The notes under the pieces are model-generated. The model ran no database searches. It saw only the letters and a program-made list of their open reading frames with translations, and was not told where the DNA came from. The translations under genes and the position numbers were made by a program. Below are positions 8,498-17,139 of a stretch of 40,588 nucleotides of DNA, in pieces. The stretch covers positions 1 through 40,588 of the forward strand of contig NZ_JARGYD010000016.1 in assembly GCF_029168315.1 (NCBI RefSeq), written 5' to 3'. Position 1 is the stretch's first letter. Each line of letters starts with the position of its first letter. This stretch comes from Psychromarinibacter halotolerans (GTDB taxonomy: Bacteria > Pseudomonadota > Alphaproteobacteria > Rhodobacterales > Rhodobacteraceae).

Positions 8498-8532
8498 AGC
8501 AAGGGCAGATACACGTTTTTTGGGAGGGGCGA

Positions 8533-9474
8533 ATGGAGCTCATCAGGATGCGCGTCGGTGCAAGACGCGCGCTGACCCCGCAGATCACCGAATTCACGCT
8601 GGTTCCGATGGAAGAGGGCGCGCTGCCCGGATTCACGCCCGGCGCGCATGTCACGGTCGAGACGCCCTCGGGGGCAATGCGGCGCTATTCGCTGGTCAAC
8701 GACGGCACCGCGCCGGACCATTACAAGATCGCCGTGAAGCGCGAGCCGGCCAGCCGGGGCGGCTCGGCCTCGATGCATGACGAGGCGGTCGAGGGGTTCG
8801 AGCTGAACGTCGAGGCGCCGGAAAACGACTTCCCCATGGCCGACGCGCCGCGCTACCTGCTTATCGCGGGCGGCATCGGGGTCACGCCGATCTCGGCCAT
8901 GGCCGCGCATCTTGAGCGCGAAGGCAAGGATTTCAACATCATCTACCTCAGCCGCAGCGCGGAAGAGGCGGCCTACCTGGAAGACCTGACCACCGCTTAC
9001 GGCGACCGTGTCCTGGCCCATCACGACGAGGGCGACCCCGAGAAGATCTACGATTTCTGGGACCATTTTGCCGAGCCGCAGAAGCTGAATGTCTATTGCT
9101 GCGGGCCAAAGCCCCTGATGGACGAGATCGAGGCGATCTCGGGCCATTGGCCGGAAGGCCGCGTCAACTTCGAGGATTTCAAGCCCGTCGACGTTGTGCG
9201 CGCCGATGACGAGGCCTTCGAGGTCGAGCTGAAGAAGACCGGCATCACGCTGACCGTGCCCGCCGACCGTTCGATCCTCGAGGCTATGCGCGATGCCGGG
9301 TTCCCGACCGTCAGCTCGTGCGAGAGCGGCACCTGCGGCACCTGCAAGACGCGACTCCTGGAGGGCGAGGCCGATCACCGCGACATGGTGCTGATGGACG
9401 AGGAAAAGGCCGACAAGATCATGATCTGCGTCTCGCGCGCCTGTTCGGGCGGGAGGCTGGTCCTTGACCTCTGA
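8533..9474 (+). CDS. Phthalate dioxygenase reductase-like ferredoxin-flavin reductase
   Basis: This 313-residue electron-transfer protein would pass electrons from NAD(P)H through flavin and a plant-type [2Fe-2S] cluster to the Rieske oxygenase. Domain order is FMN-binding barrel (residues about 5-100; RRYSLVN is the flavin motif), nucleotide-binding domain (about 105-220; IAGGIGVTPISAMA and YCCGPKPLMDEI), then a C-terminal ferredoxin domain (about 230-313). The cluster ligands follow C-x4-C-x2-C-x27-C (SCESGTCGTC...MICV). This domain order is that of class IA reductases such as phthalate dioxygenase reductase and VanB. GGGAGGGGCGA precedes ATG 8533. It is the first gene of the divergent operon. 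Confidence 0.92.
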   Translation: MELIRMRVGARRALTPQITEFTLVPMEEGALPGFTPGAHVTVETPSGAMRRYSLVNDGTAPDHYKIAVKREPASRGGSASMHDEAVEGFELNVEAPENDFPMADAPRYLLIAGGIGVTPISAMAAHLEREGKDFNIIYLSRSAEEAAYLEDLTTAYGDRVLAHHDEGDPEKIYDFWDHFAEPQKLNVYCCGPKPLMDEIEAISGHWPEGRVNFEDFKPVDVVRADDEAFEVELKKTGITLTVPADRSILEAMRDAGFPTVSSCESGTCGTCKTRLLEGEADHRDMVLMDEEKADKIMICVSRACSGGRLVLDL

Positions 9475-10648
9475 GCCCGCGCAAATGCCCGTCAGGCTAG
9501 GCGTCGTCGGGCTGGGTCGCGGCTTCATGCTGATGATCCCGACCTTCACCGCCGATCCGCGCGTGAAACTGGTCGCCGCCGCCGCCCCCCGCGCCGAAAG
9601 CCGCGCGGCGTTCGAGGCCGAGTTCGGCGGTCGGACCTATGACGACATCGTGCCGCTTTGCGCCGATCCTGAGGTGGAGGCGGTCTATATCGCCACGCCG
9701 CACCAGATGCACGCCGACCACGTCTGCACCGCGCTGGCCGCCGGCAAGCATGTGCTGGTCGACAAGCCGATCGCCATCTCGATGGCGGATGCCGACCGCA
9801 TGGTCGCGGCCGCCGAGGCCTCGAGCAAGCATCTGATCGTAGGCCCCAGCCACAGCTTCGACCCGCCAGTCGAGGCCGCGGCGCGCCTGATCGAGAGCGG
9901 TGAGGTGGGATCCCTGCGGATGATCCAGGCGTTCAACTACACCGATTTCCTCTACCGCCCCCGGCGCCCCGAGGAACTGCGCACCGAAGAGGGCGGCGGC
10001 ATCCTGTTCAGCCAGGCGATCCACCAGATCGACGTGGTGCGCCGGCTGGCCGGTGGCCTTGCCACCCGAGTCACCGCGATGACCGGCGCCTGGGATCCCG
10101 CGCGCCCGACGGAAGGCGCGTTCAGCGCGCTCATCGCCTTTGCCAATGGATCCTTCGCCAGCCTGACCTATTCCGGCTACGCGCATTTCGACAGCGACGT
10201 CTGGATGGATAATGTGGGCGAGCTGGGCCAGCGCAAGGACCCCGCCGCCTATGGCAAGGCGCGTCGCGCCTTGCAGGGGCTCGACGCCGAGGCCGAAGCC
10301 GCGCTCAAGCAGACCCGCACCTACGGCAGCGGGGCCGGGCTTATCGAGGCGGAAAACAACGAGCATTTCGGCCCGGTGATCGCGCTGTGCGACCGCGCCG
10401 ACCTGCGGCTGACGCCTGCCGGGCTGGATGTCTTCGGCGACATCGAGCGCCGCTTCGTCGAGGTGCCCTTCGGCCCCGCCCCGCGCGGGCCGGTCATCGA
10501 CGCGCTGGTCGGCGCCGTGCGCGAGGATCGCGCGCCCGCCCAGACCGGCGCCTGGGGCCGCGCGAGCCTCGAAATCTGTCACGCGATCCTGGAATCGGCG
10601 GCCTCGGGCCAGCCGGTGGATCTGCAGCGCCAATGCGGCATCACGTAA
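9464..10648 (+). CDS. Gfo/Idh/MocA oxidoreductase, probable cis-4,5-dihydrodiol dehydrogenase
   Basis: This enzyme of about 394 residues has an N-terminal NAD(P) Rossmann domain (LGVVGLGRGF) and the family signature HVLVDKPIAIS, with the conserved Lys near residue 100. A C-terminal substrate domain carries GGGILFSQAIHQIDVVRRL near residue 180. Phthalate 4,5-cis-dihydrodiol dehydrogenases belong to this family, so by context it would oxidise the dioxygenase product to the 4,5-dihydroxy compound. The TTG at 9464 has GGGAGG upstream and overlaps the reductase stop by 11 nt. ATG 9485 is a possible shorter start but lacks a ribosome-binding site. Substrate assignment is from context plus family. 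Confidence 0.82.
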   Translation: MTSEPAQMPVRLGVVGLGRGFMLMIPTFTADPRVKLVAAAAPRAESRAAFEAEFGGRTYDDIVPLCADPEVEAVYIATPHQMHADHVCTALAAGKHVLVDKPIAISMADADRMVAAAEASSKHLIVGPSHSFDPPVEAAARLIESGEVGSLRMIQAFNYTDFLYRPRRPEELRTEEGGGILFSQAIHQIDVVRRLAGGLATRVTAMTGAWDPARPTEGAFSALIAFANGSFASLTYSGYAHFDSDVWMDNVGELGQRKDPAAYGKARRALQGLDAEAEAALKQTRTYGSGAGLIEAENNEHFGPVIALCDRADLRLTPAGLDVFGDIERRFVEVPFGPAPRGPVIDALVGAVREDRAPAQTGAWGRASLEICHAILESAASGQPVDLQRQCGIT

Positions 10649-10659
10649 AGGAGGAACAC

Positions 10660-11652
10660 GTGTCCGATCTGAAACTCTCCCTCGCCATGGGGAATTACGA
10701 CCGCACGCGGGCCATCGTCGACGGCCGGGTCAAGATCGACGGCGTCGATCCCGTGCCGATGCTGCTGTCGCCCGAAGAGATGTTCTTCCGCGCCTTCCGG
10801 CACGAGGCCTTCGACATCTCGGAGCTGTCGCTGTCGTCCTATTCGATCTCGGTCGCGCGCGGGAACCCGCATTACGTCGCGATCCCGGTGTTCCTGAGCC
10901 GCGCGTTCCGTCATACCTCGGTCTATATCCGCACCGACCGCGGCATCGACCGGCCCGAGGATCTGAAGGGCAAGCGCATCGGCATCGCCGAGTACCAGCT
11001 GTCGGCCAACGTCTGGGTGCGCGGCATCCTGGAAGAGCATTTCGGCGTGAAACCCTCGGACGTGATCTGGGTGCGCGGCGGCATGGACACGCCGGGCCGC
11101 CCGGAAAAGATCGCGCTGACGCTGCCCGACGACATCACCATCGAGCAGGCGCCCGAGGGTGCCACGCTGAACGGCATGCTGGCGGCGGGCGAGATCGACG
11201 GCTTCATCGGCCCGCGCTGGCCGCGCTGCTTTGCCGAGGGCCATCCCCATGTCGGCCGCCTGTTCCGCGACAGCATCGGCGCGGCCGAGGAGTATTTCCG
11301 CCAGACCCGCATCTTCCCGGTGATGCACGTTCTGGGCGTGCGCCGGACCTTGGTCGAGGAATACCCCTTTCTGCCCGCAGCGCTGCTCAAGGCGTTCTCG
11401 GAGTCGAAGAAGCTGGCCGAAGAGGCCTTGAACGACACCTCGGCCACCAAGGTGACGATGCCCTTCGTCGAGGACACGCTGAACCGTGCCCGCGCGCTGA
11501 TGGGCCCCGATCCCTGGAGCTATGGCGTCGGCGCCAATGCGCATGTGCTCGACAAATTCCTCGACTACCATTTCGCGCAGGGCCTCTCGCCGCGCCGGGT
11601 GCAGGTCGACGAGCTGTTCCACCCCTCGACCCTCGAAGCCTACAGCCTGTGA
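10660..11652 (+). CDS. 4,5-dihydroxyphthalate decarboxylase-like protein
   Basis: This 330-residue protein resembles 4,5-dihydroxyphthalate decarboxylase (Pht5/OphC type), a family with the fold of periplasmic binding proteins but without a signal peptide. The N-terminal pattern LKLSLAMGNYDRTRAIVDGRVKIDGV, here broken as LKLSLAMGNYDRTR and DGRVKIDGV, and the FDISELSLSSYSISVARG stretch near residue 55 are typical. It would remove one carboxyl group to give a protocatechuate-type product. GTG 10660 follows AAAGGAGGAACAC, an excellent ribosome-binding site. It lies 11 bp after the dehydrogenase gene. No ring-cleavage gene is present in the window, so the product must be degraded elsewhere. Confidence 0.85.
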   Translation: MSDLKLSLAMGNYDRTRAIVDGRVKIDGVDPVPMLLSPEEMFFRAFRHEAFDISELSLSSYSISVARGNPHYVAIPVFLSRAFRHTSVYIRTDRGIDRPEDLKGKRIGIAEYQLSANVWVRGILEEHFGVKPSDVIWVRGGMDTPGRPEKIALTLPDDITIEQAPEGATLNGMLAAGEIDGFIGPRWPRCFAEGHPHVGRLFRDSIGAAEEYFRQTRIFPVMHVLGVRRTLVEEYPFLPAALLKAFSESKKLAEEALNDTSATKVTMPFVEDTLNRARALMGPDPWSYGVGANAHVLDKFLDYHFAQGLSPRRVQVDELFHPSTLEAYSL

Positions 11653-11665
11653 GCAAGGAGGCCCC

Positions 11666-12109
11666 ATGAGCCGTTACCAACCCGGCGATATCGTCGAGAT
11701 CCGGCTGGAGCAGGGCCTCGCCTATGCCCAGCTGACCCATGAGCACGAAAGCTACCCGCCCGTCGTGCGCCTGTTCCGGGGGCTGAGCGACAGCCGCCCC
11801 TCCGATCTGGAGGCGCATGTCGCGCAGGCTCCGCGCCTGACGGCGATGATCCCGCTGGAACAGGCGCTGGACCGGCTGGGGCTGGCGCATGAAAAGGCGG
11901 GCAGCGCCGCGCTGCCCGAGGACGAGCGCAAGTTCCCCACCTTCCGCATGCCGATCCGCGACAAGCAGGGCGAGATTGTCTATTGGTGGTTCTGGGACGG
12001 GCAAGGGCTGAGCTATTCGGTCGAGCTGGACGCGATCCAGGACAGCCTGCCGCTGCGCGAGGTGATGTCCTCAGCCAGGTTGCTGCAGGAATTGCAGGCC
12101 CCGGCCTGA
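11666..12109 (+). CDS. Uncharacterised small protein of the aromatic operon
   Basis: This is a soluble 147-residue protein with no signal peptide or membrane segment. It starts MSRYQPGDIVEIRLEQGLAYAQL, which looks like a small beta-barrel edge (GDIVEI...GLAYAQL, loosely like SH3-type or Imm26-type N-termini), and later has an aromatic-rich strand, EIVYWWFWDGQGLSY. I do not recognise the family. ATG 11666 follows AAGGAGGCCCC and lies 13 bp after the decarboxylase stop, so it is co-translated with the pathway enzymes. A role as an accessory or stabilising factor for the pathway is possible but unproven. Confidence 0.75.
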   Translation: MSRYQPGDIVEIRLEQGLAYAQLTHEHESYPPVVRLFRGLSDSRPSDLEAHVAQAPRLTAMIPLEQALDRLGLAHEKAGSAALPEDERKFPTFRMPIRDKQGEIVYWWFWDGQGLSYSVELDAIQDSLPLREVMSSARLLQELQAPA

Positions 12110-12131
12110 GCACGAAACACGACAGGTCCCC

Positions 12132-13061
12132 ATGATCCCCTTTATCGGCGAGATCTTCGCCATCCTCGCCGCCTTTTGCTATGCCTTCGGCTCGGTCGCC
12201 GCGACCAAGAACGCGCGCGAAAAGGGCGGGCGGGGCAATGCCGTGCTGCTGTCGATCGTGTTGACGGCGCTGTTCTCGGGCGGGTTGTGGCTGATCATGG
12301 GGCCGTCGCTGCCGCCGATTGACACAGGCTTCTGGATCGGCGTGGCGATCTTCGTCGTCGCCGGCATGCTGGCCACGGTGCTGGGGCGGATCTTCTTCTT
12401 CCGCTCCATCGAGCTGGCCGGCGCCATCGAGACCGGGCTCATCCGCCGGCTGATCCCGGTGTTCGCCGCCGTGCTGGCGATCCTGTTCCTGGGCGAGAGC
12501 CTGACCATCGCCAGCGCGCTGGCCTTCGTGCTGGTCTTCGCCGCCGTGGCGCTGGTGGTGTTGTCGAACAGGGGCCAGATCGTCGCCGATGACGAGGACG
12601 CCCGGCGAGCGGCCGGCGAGCGCAACACCGGCCGTGTCCTGGCGCTGATGTCGGCGGCGAGCTATGGCGGATCCTACGTGGCGCGCAAGTTCGCCATGCG
12701 CTGGCTGCCCGATCCGCTGATCGGCGCCTTCATTGGCGCGGTAGCCGCCTTCGTGTGGTTCGCCGTCGCAGCCCTGTTCAGCGCCGCCTATCGCCGCCAC
12801 CTGAGCGAACTGTTCCGCCGCCCGACCGGCTGGCAGCTGGTGGCGGCCTCCTTCGTATCGCTGGGCCAGACCGCGCAATTCGTGGCGCTCAGTTTCACCA
12901 CCGTCACCGCCGTGGCGATCATCGGCACGATCGAGATGTTCCTCGCGGCCTGGCTGGCCGCCTGGGTCCTGCGCACCGAGGATCGCCCCGGCCCGATCTT
13001 CGCGCTGGCTTCGCTGATGGCGATGGCAGGCGTGATCGTGCTGGCGCTGGTGCGCACCTGA
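12132..13061 (+). CDS. EamA/DMT-superfamily transporter
   Basis: This 309-residue inner-membrane protein has about ten hydrophobic helices arranged as two EamA repeats (residues about 4-145 and 165-305). The first repeat ends with a helix, ALAFVLVFAAVALVVLSN, followed by an acidic loop (ADDEDARRAAGER). DMT proteins import or export small organic molecules. In this operon it may move a pathway substrate or intermediate and would be separate from the TRAP importer. It starts 22 bp after the small unknown gene. Confidence 0.85.
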   Translation: MIPFIGEIFAILAAFCYAFGSVAATKNAREKGGRGNAVLLSIVLTALFSGGLWLIMGPSLPPIDTGFWIGVAIFVVAGMLATVLGRIFFFRSIELAGAIETGLIRRLIPVFAAVLAILFLGESLTIASALAFVLVFAAVALVVLSNRGQIVADDEDARRAAGERNTGRVLALMSAASYGGSYVARKFAMRWLPDPLIGAFIGAVAAFVWFAVAALFSAAYRRHLSELFRRPTGWQLVAASFVSLGQTAQFVALSFTTVTAVAIIGTIEMFLAAWLAAWVLRTEDRPGPIFALASLMAMAGVIVLALVRT

Positions 13062-13096
13062 AATAACACAAGAATTCCGAAACGGGAGAGAGACAG

Positions 13097-14857
13097 ATGA
13101 CCAGGGAAACCGACCGCCCCACACCCTGCGAGGTGAAGACGCTCTACGGCAGCGACGCCATCGCCGAGATGCTGCGCCGGCTCGACACGCCCTACGTCGC
13201 GCTCAACCCCGGCTCGAGCTTCCGGGGCCTTCATGACAGCATGGTCAACTACCTCGGCAACCAGGATCCGCACATGCTGCTGTGCCTGCATGAGGAACAC
13301 GCGGTTTCCATCGCCCATGGCTGGGCCAAGATCACCGGCAAGCCGATGACCGTGGTGCTGCACGCGAATGTGGGCCTGATGCACGCCGCGATGGCCATCT
13401 ACAACGCCTGGTGCGACCGCGTGCCGATGCTGATCCTCGGCGCGACCGGCCCGGTCGACGCGGCCAAGCGTCGGCCCTGGATCGACTGGCTGCATACCTC
13501 GCGCGATCAGGCGGCGGTGGTGCGGCCCTATGTGAAATGGGATGATCAACCGGCGTCGCTGGCCGCCTCGCTGTCGTCGCTGATGCGGGCGATGCAGATT
13601 ACCACCTCGGCCCCGATGGCGCCCACCTATGTCTGCTTCGACGTGACGGTGCAGGAAACCGCCATCGAAGCCATGCCCGCGCTGCCCGATCCCGCGCGTT
13701 TCGCAGCCCCTCAGGCCCCGGGTGCGAGTGCCGCGCAGGTCTCGGCCCTGGCCGACATGCTGGCCGAGGCGCAATCGCCGGTGATCCTGATGGGCCGCGT
13801 CTCGCGCGATGAAGGGGACTGGGCGCGGCGCGTGGCGCTGGCCGAGTATTTCGGCGCCCGCGTCATCACCGACATCAAGACCGGCGCCGCCTTCCCGACG
13901 CGCCACAAACTGCACGCGGGCGCGCCCGGGTTCTTCCTGTCGGCTGAATCGGTCGAGGCGCTGTCGGGCGCGGATCTGGTGCTGTGCCTCGATTGGGTGG
14001 ACCCGGCCGGCACGCTGGCGCAGGGCAAGCTGGGCGCCGGGGCCAAGGTGGTCAACGCCACGCTCGAGCCGATGCTGACGAACGGCTGGTCGATGGATCA
14101 TCAGGACGTGGTGGCGAGCGATCTCACCATCCTGACCGAGGCCGATGCGCTGGTCGCGGCGCTGTGCGAACGGCTGGGGCTGGAACCCGCCGCACCCGCG
14201 CCCCGCACGGCACCCGCGCCGCACGGGCAGGAGCCCGATGCCGTGCTGTCGCTCGACGCGCTCTCGCATGTGCTGCGCGCGGGGCTGGCCGAGGATCCGC
14301 ACACGCTGGTGCGTCTGCCCCTGGGTTGGGACGGTCGCCATTGCGATTTCACCGGGCCGCTCGATTATCTGGGCTATGACGGCGGCGCAGGCATCAGCTC
14401 GGGCCCCGGCATGGTCGTGGGCGCGGCGCTGGCACTGAAGGACACGGGCCGCATGCCGGTCGCGGTTTTGGGCGACGGCGATTTCATCATGGGCGCGACC
14501 GCGCTGTGGACCGGGACGCATCAGAGCGTGCCGATGCTGATCGTGGTGGCCAACAACCGCTCGTTCTTCAACGACGAGATCCACCAGGAACGCGTCGCCC
14601 GCGACCGCGACCGCCCGGTCGAGAACAAGCATATCGGCCAGGCGATCGACGAGCCGGATATCGACATCGCCGGCCTCGCGCGGGCGCAGGGCGCGGTGGG
14701 CATCGGCCCGGTCGCGACGGTGGCCGCCTTCGAGGCCGCGCTGGCCGATGCCGTGGCGCAGGTGCGCGCGGGCAAGTCGGTGGTGATCGACGCCCGCATC
14801 CTGCGCGGCTACGTCAAGGAGATGGCCGAAGGCATGACCGCGGAACAGGACGGCTGA
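13097..14857 (+). CDS. Thiamine diphosphate-dependent enzyme (2-oxoacid decarboxylase / acetolactate synthase-like)
   Basis: This 586-residue protein has the three-domain layout of ThDP enzymes: an N-terminal PYR domain with the activating Glu in CLHEEHAVSIAHGWAK (near residue 65), a central domain (about 210-350), and a C-terminal PP domain with the cofactor motif GDGDFIMG (near 459) through VVANNRSFFNDE (near 484). The GDG-x(25-30)-NN pattern binds ThDP and magnesium. Reactions in this family include decarboxylation of 2-oxoacids and carboligation. With the aldehyde dehydrogenase at 3404 it could convert an aryl-glyoxylate to an aldehyde and then an acid; that pairing is inference. GGGAGAGAGACAG precedes ATG 13097. 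Confidence 0.87.
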   Translation: MTRETDRPTPCEVKTLYGSDAIAEMLRRLDTPYVALNPGSSFRGLHDSMVNYLGNQDPHMLLCLHEEHAVSIAHGWAKITGKPMTVVLHANVGLMHAAMAIYNAWCDRVPMLILGATGPVDAAKRRPWIDWLHTSRDQAAVVRPYVKWDDQPASLAASLSSLMRAMQITTSAPMAPTYVCFDVTVQETAIEAMPALPDPARFAAPQAPGASAAQVSALADMLAEAQSPVILMGRVSRDEGDWARRVALAEYFGARVITDIKTGAAFPTRHKLHAGAPGFFLSAESVEALSGADLVLCLDWVDPAGTLAQGKLGAGAKVVNATLEPMLTNGWSMDHQDVVASDLTILTEADALVAALCERLGLEPAAPAPRTAPAPHGQEPDAVLSLDALSHVLRAGLAEDPHTLVRLPLGWDGRHCDFTGPLDYLGYDGGAGISSGPGMVVGAALALKDTGRMPVAVLGDGDFIMGATALWTGTHQSVPMLIVVANNRSFFNDEIHQERVARDRDRPVENKHIGQAIDEPDIDIAGLARAQGAVGIGPVATVAAFEAALADAVAQVRAGKSVVIDARILRGYVKEMAEGMTAEQDG

Positions 14858-14961
14858 ACAGAATGGCTATGCGGGGCGTCGTGGATGGGCAACGGGTGAC
14901 ACGAAACGGTTGAAAAGACATCTAACCCTTGTGTCCTGCACGGGAAATCAGCACAAATGGA

Positions 14962-15004
14962 AGCGACCCGTCGCCGGCATCGCGCTGGCGACGGGGCTTT
15001 CGTT
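14962..15004 (+). terminator. Rho-independent terminator-like hairpin after the aromatic operon
   Basis: CCCGTCGCC (14967-14975) pairs with GGCGACGGG (14987-14995), with outer AGC/GCT pairing and the tail GCTTTCGTTT. It lies about 105 bp after the ThDP-enzyme stop. A possible upstream ATG for the MarR gene (14957) would place this hairpin inside that gene, which argues for the later start at 15029. Confidence 0.65.
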
Positions 15005-15028
15005 TCTGGCCGATTGAGACCGTTCCAC

Positions 15029-15550
15029 ATGGATGAAACCGCGCCCTCGGGGCATGAAGACTTCGATCCCAAGCTGACCGAAGAACGCCTCGCGCGTCTC
15101 GTTCGTCTCGCCGCCAGGGCTTTCAACCGCTCGCTGCAGATGCGCCTTCAGGACGAGGGGATCACCTTCGGCCAATGGATCTTCCTGCGCATCCTTTGGT
15201 ACAATGACGGGTTGTCGCAGCGCGAGCTGAGCCAGCGCGCGCATCTGACCGAACCCACCGCGCACGCCGCGCTGACCAAGCTGGAGAAGCAGGGCGTGAT
15301 CACGCGGCAGAAGATGGACGGCAACAAGCGGACTTTGCAGATCTTCCTGACGCCCAAGGGCTGGGAATTGCGCGACCGGCTGGAGCCGATGGCGCATGAC
15401 GTCAACCTGATTTCGCTGAAGGGGCTGGAGGAGGACGAGGTGCGCGTGCTGCGCAAGGGTCTCCTGGCGATCATCACCAATCTCGAGGCGGATGAGAACG
15501 CCGCCGCCGAGCAGGGGATCAAGGTGCCCGCGACCCGGTCGAGCTTCTGA
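15029..15550 (+). CDS. MarR family transcriptional regulator
   Basis: This 173-residue protein has a central winged helix-turn-helix (residues about 35-120; FGQWIFLRILWYNDGLSQRELSQRAHL followed by TEPTAHAALTKLEKQGVI, and the wing MDGNKRTLQIFLTPKG). Flanking helices form the dimer interface. MarR proteins usually repress and are released by small phenolic or aromatic acids. It lies downstream of the aromatic operon after a terminator-like hairpin. I chose ATG 15029 over ATG 14957 because the earlier start would include that hairpin; neither has a strong ribosome-binding site. The shared quasi-palindromes at 323 and 8483 are its likely operators. Confidence 0.88.
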   Translation: MDETAPSGHEDFDPKLTEERLARLVRLAARAFNRSLQMRLQDEGITFGQWIFLRILWYNDGLSQRELSQRAHLTEPTAHAALTKLEKQGVITRQKMDGNKRTLQIFLTPKGWELRDRLEPMAHDVNLISLKGLEEDEVRVLRKGLLAIITNLEADENAAAEQGIKVPATRSSF

Positions 15551-15586
15551 CCGGGGCGCAGGCGGGTTGGTGGGGCAGGGCGCCGT

Positions 15587-16210
15587 TCAGGCGCCCGCCA
15601 TCTCGCGCATCAGCGCCGCGTCGAGCGAGACCACGTCGGCATATTTTGCCTGCAGGTCCAGCAGGCTCTGCTCATGTGCGGGCTGGCTGCGGTCGCCCAC
15701 CGCCTCGCGCACCACGATCGGACGGAAGCCGTTCTGCAGCGAGTCCACCGCCGTCGCGCGCACGCAGCCCGAGGTCGTGCAGCCGGTGATCACCAGCGTG
15801 TCGACACCCTCGGCTACCAGGCGGCTCGACAGATCGGTGCCGAAGAAGGACGAGGCGTATTTCTTCACCAGCGTGCGTTCTCCGGCCGCGAGGCTCAGCC
15901 TCGGGTCCAGCTCGGCCCCGTCGCCGCTGGCGGCCAGCGTCTTCAATCCGCCCTGTTTCAGCGGCCAGATCCCGGCGTCCGACAGATCCGGCTCGTCGTA
16001 GCGCACGGTGGTAAAGAACACCGGCTCGCGGCGGGCCGCGAAATCGGCGATCAGTGCGTTGATCGCCACGATCTGCGACGACAGGTCCGCGCCCAGCGGC
16101 AGGTCGGGATTGGTGAAACCCTTGATGACATCGATCACCACCAGCGCCGAGCGGCGGCCGAAACCGATGGTCTGCCCGAAGCCACGGGCCTTGAAGGCTT
16201 GTTCGTCCAT
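15587..16210 (-). CDS. Isochorismatase-fold (cysteine hydrolase) amidase
   Basis: This 207-residue cytoplasmic hydrolase has the Asp-Lys-Cys triad of the isochorismatase/N-carbamoylsarcosine amidase family: Asp27 (VVIDVIKGF), Lys117 (LVKKYASSFFG) and Cys149 (TGCTTSGCVRATAVDS). The segment TSGCVRATA with a preceding cis-peptide region favours an amidase or carbamoyl hydrolase over true isochorismatase. ATG 16210 lies 10 bp after the IclR stop with GAGAGAAAC upstream, so the two are one operon. A longer in-frame start would overlap the IclR gene. Substrate is unknown, but co-transcription with an IclR gene suggests catabolism of a nitrogen-containing compound. Confidence 0.88.
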   Translation of the reverse strand: MDEQAFKARGFGQTIGFGRRSALVVIDVIKGFTNPDLPLGADLSSQIVAINALIADFAARREPVFFTTVRYDEPDLSDAGIWPLKQGGLKTLAASGDGAELDPRLSLAAGERTLVKKYASSFFGTDLSSRLVAEGVDTLVITGCTTSGCVRATAVDSLQNGFRPIVVREAVGDRSQPAHEQSLLDLQAKYADVVSLDAALMREMAGA

Positions 16211-16220
16211 GAAGTTTCTC

Positions 16221-17048
16221 TCAGTTTGGATCCCGGAAGCCCAGGGATCGGGATATGGAATGGGCATAGAGGCGGTTGAGCCGCCCGGTATCCTCGCGCC
16301 GGCCGTCGCGGCTGCCGTCGCGGTCGTAGATCGTGCTGAGCACGCCCACCGGCGCGCCGGTCTCGTCGCGGAAGGCGCAGGCAGTGCCCTCGATGTTCTC
16401 CAGCCCGCTGCCGAGGTTCTCGGCGTAACCCAGGTCGCGGGCGGCGGTGACGCGCTCGGCCAGACCCTCGTAGGTCAGGCCGCTGTCTTCCAGGTGGCGG
16501 CTGATCTCATCGCGGCGCGAGGTCAGCTCGACCTCGGGCTTGGCGGCGATATAGGCGATCTGGAAGGCCACGAAATCGGACCAGCCGTAGATGATTCGCC
16601 AGATCGGCACGCGGGTGCCCGTGGGCCAAAGCCTGCGCATGGGATGGGCGATCGGCGTACCGATCCGATCATAGAGGGTCAGTTCCTGGCGTTCCTCGGC
16701 TGCCAAAGTGATGTGCACGAGGCAGTTCGCCTTGAGCGCGAGCCCGTCCGCGTCATTCAGCGCAAGTTGTCCTGCGCGCGAGTGCAGCCATACCTCGTAG
16801 CCCATCTCCCAGTAGCGCAGCGAAGGGCTGTAGCGGGACTTGGTGTTCTTGTGGACGAATCCATACGCCGCAAGGGTTTGCAACAGGCGGTGCACGTTGC
16901 TCTTGGTCATGCCGAGAGCCGCCGACAGGTCGCTGATGCCCGCCGGCGCCTCGCAGGTTGCTAGGTGCCGCAACAGGATCAGCCCCTTCGAGAAGGACTT
17001 GTCGAGACCTGCCTTATTGTTGGGCAGATCGGGGCTTTCGTCGGTCAT
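16221..17048 (-). CDS. IclR family transcriptional regulator
   Basis: This 275-residue regulator has an N-terminal winged helix-turn-helix (residues about 15-75; FSKGLILLRHLATCEAPAG followed by ISDLSAALGMTKSNVHRLLQTL) and a C-terminal ligand-binding domain with Cys and acidic residues (about 90-265). It is divergent from the truncated TRAP binding-protein gene at 17140 and upstream of the isochorismatase-fold gene in its own operon. A palindrome in the 91-bp divergent gap is a likely operator. Originally it probably governed uptake through the second TRAP system, of which only the start remains here. Confidence 0.9.
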   Translation of the reverse strand: MTDESPDLPNNKAGLDKSFSKGLILLRHLATCEAPAGISDLSAALGMTKSNVHRLLQTLAAYGFVHKNTKSRYSPSLRYWEMGYEVWLHSRAGQLALNDADGLALKANCLVHITLAAEERQELTLYDRIGTPIAHPMRRLWPTGTRVPIWRIIYGWSDFVAFQIAYIAAKPEVELTSRRDEISRHLEDSGLTYEGLAERVTAARDLGYAENLGSGLENIEGTACAFRDETGAPVGVLSTIYDRDGSRDGRREDTGRLNRLYAHSISRSLGFRDPN

Positions 17049-17110
17049 GCCGCACGCCTTACTTGACGGAAAGAAATGTGAAAAATTAGTCGCAAATTAC
17101 GGTACAAGCT

Positions 17111-17125
17111 TTCTACAATATAGAA
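17111..17125. promoter_or_regulatory. Candidate IclR operator overlapping a -10 element
   Basis: TTCTACAATATAGAA has 5-bp perfect inverted arms (TTCTA/TAGAA) around a 5-bp centre, matching the 15-bp palindrome size usual for IclR proteins. It contains TACAAT, a good -10 for the gene starting at 17140. It lies between two divergent genes, one of which encodes an IclR regulator. Confidence 0.55.
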
Positions 17126-17139
17126 CAAGGGAGGTCAAT

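Noticed and set aside
15565..15600. GGGCGCC / GGCGCCC hairpin between the convergent MarR and isochorismatase-fold genes
   Set aside because: The 7-bp stem lies partly inside the 3' end of the minus-strand gene and has no T tract on either strand, so a terminator call is not supported.
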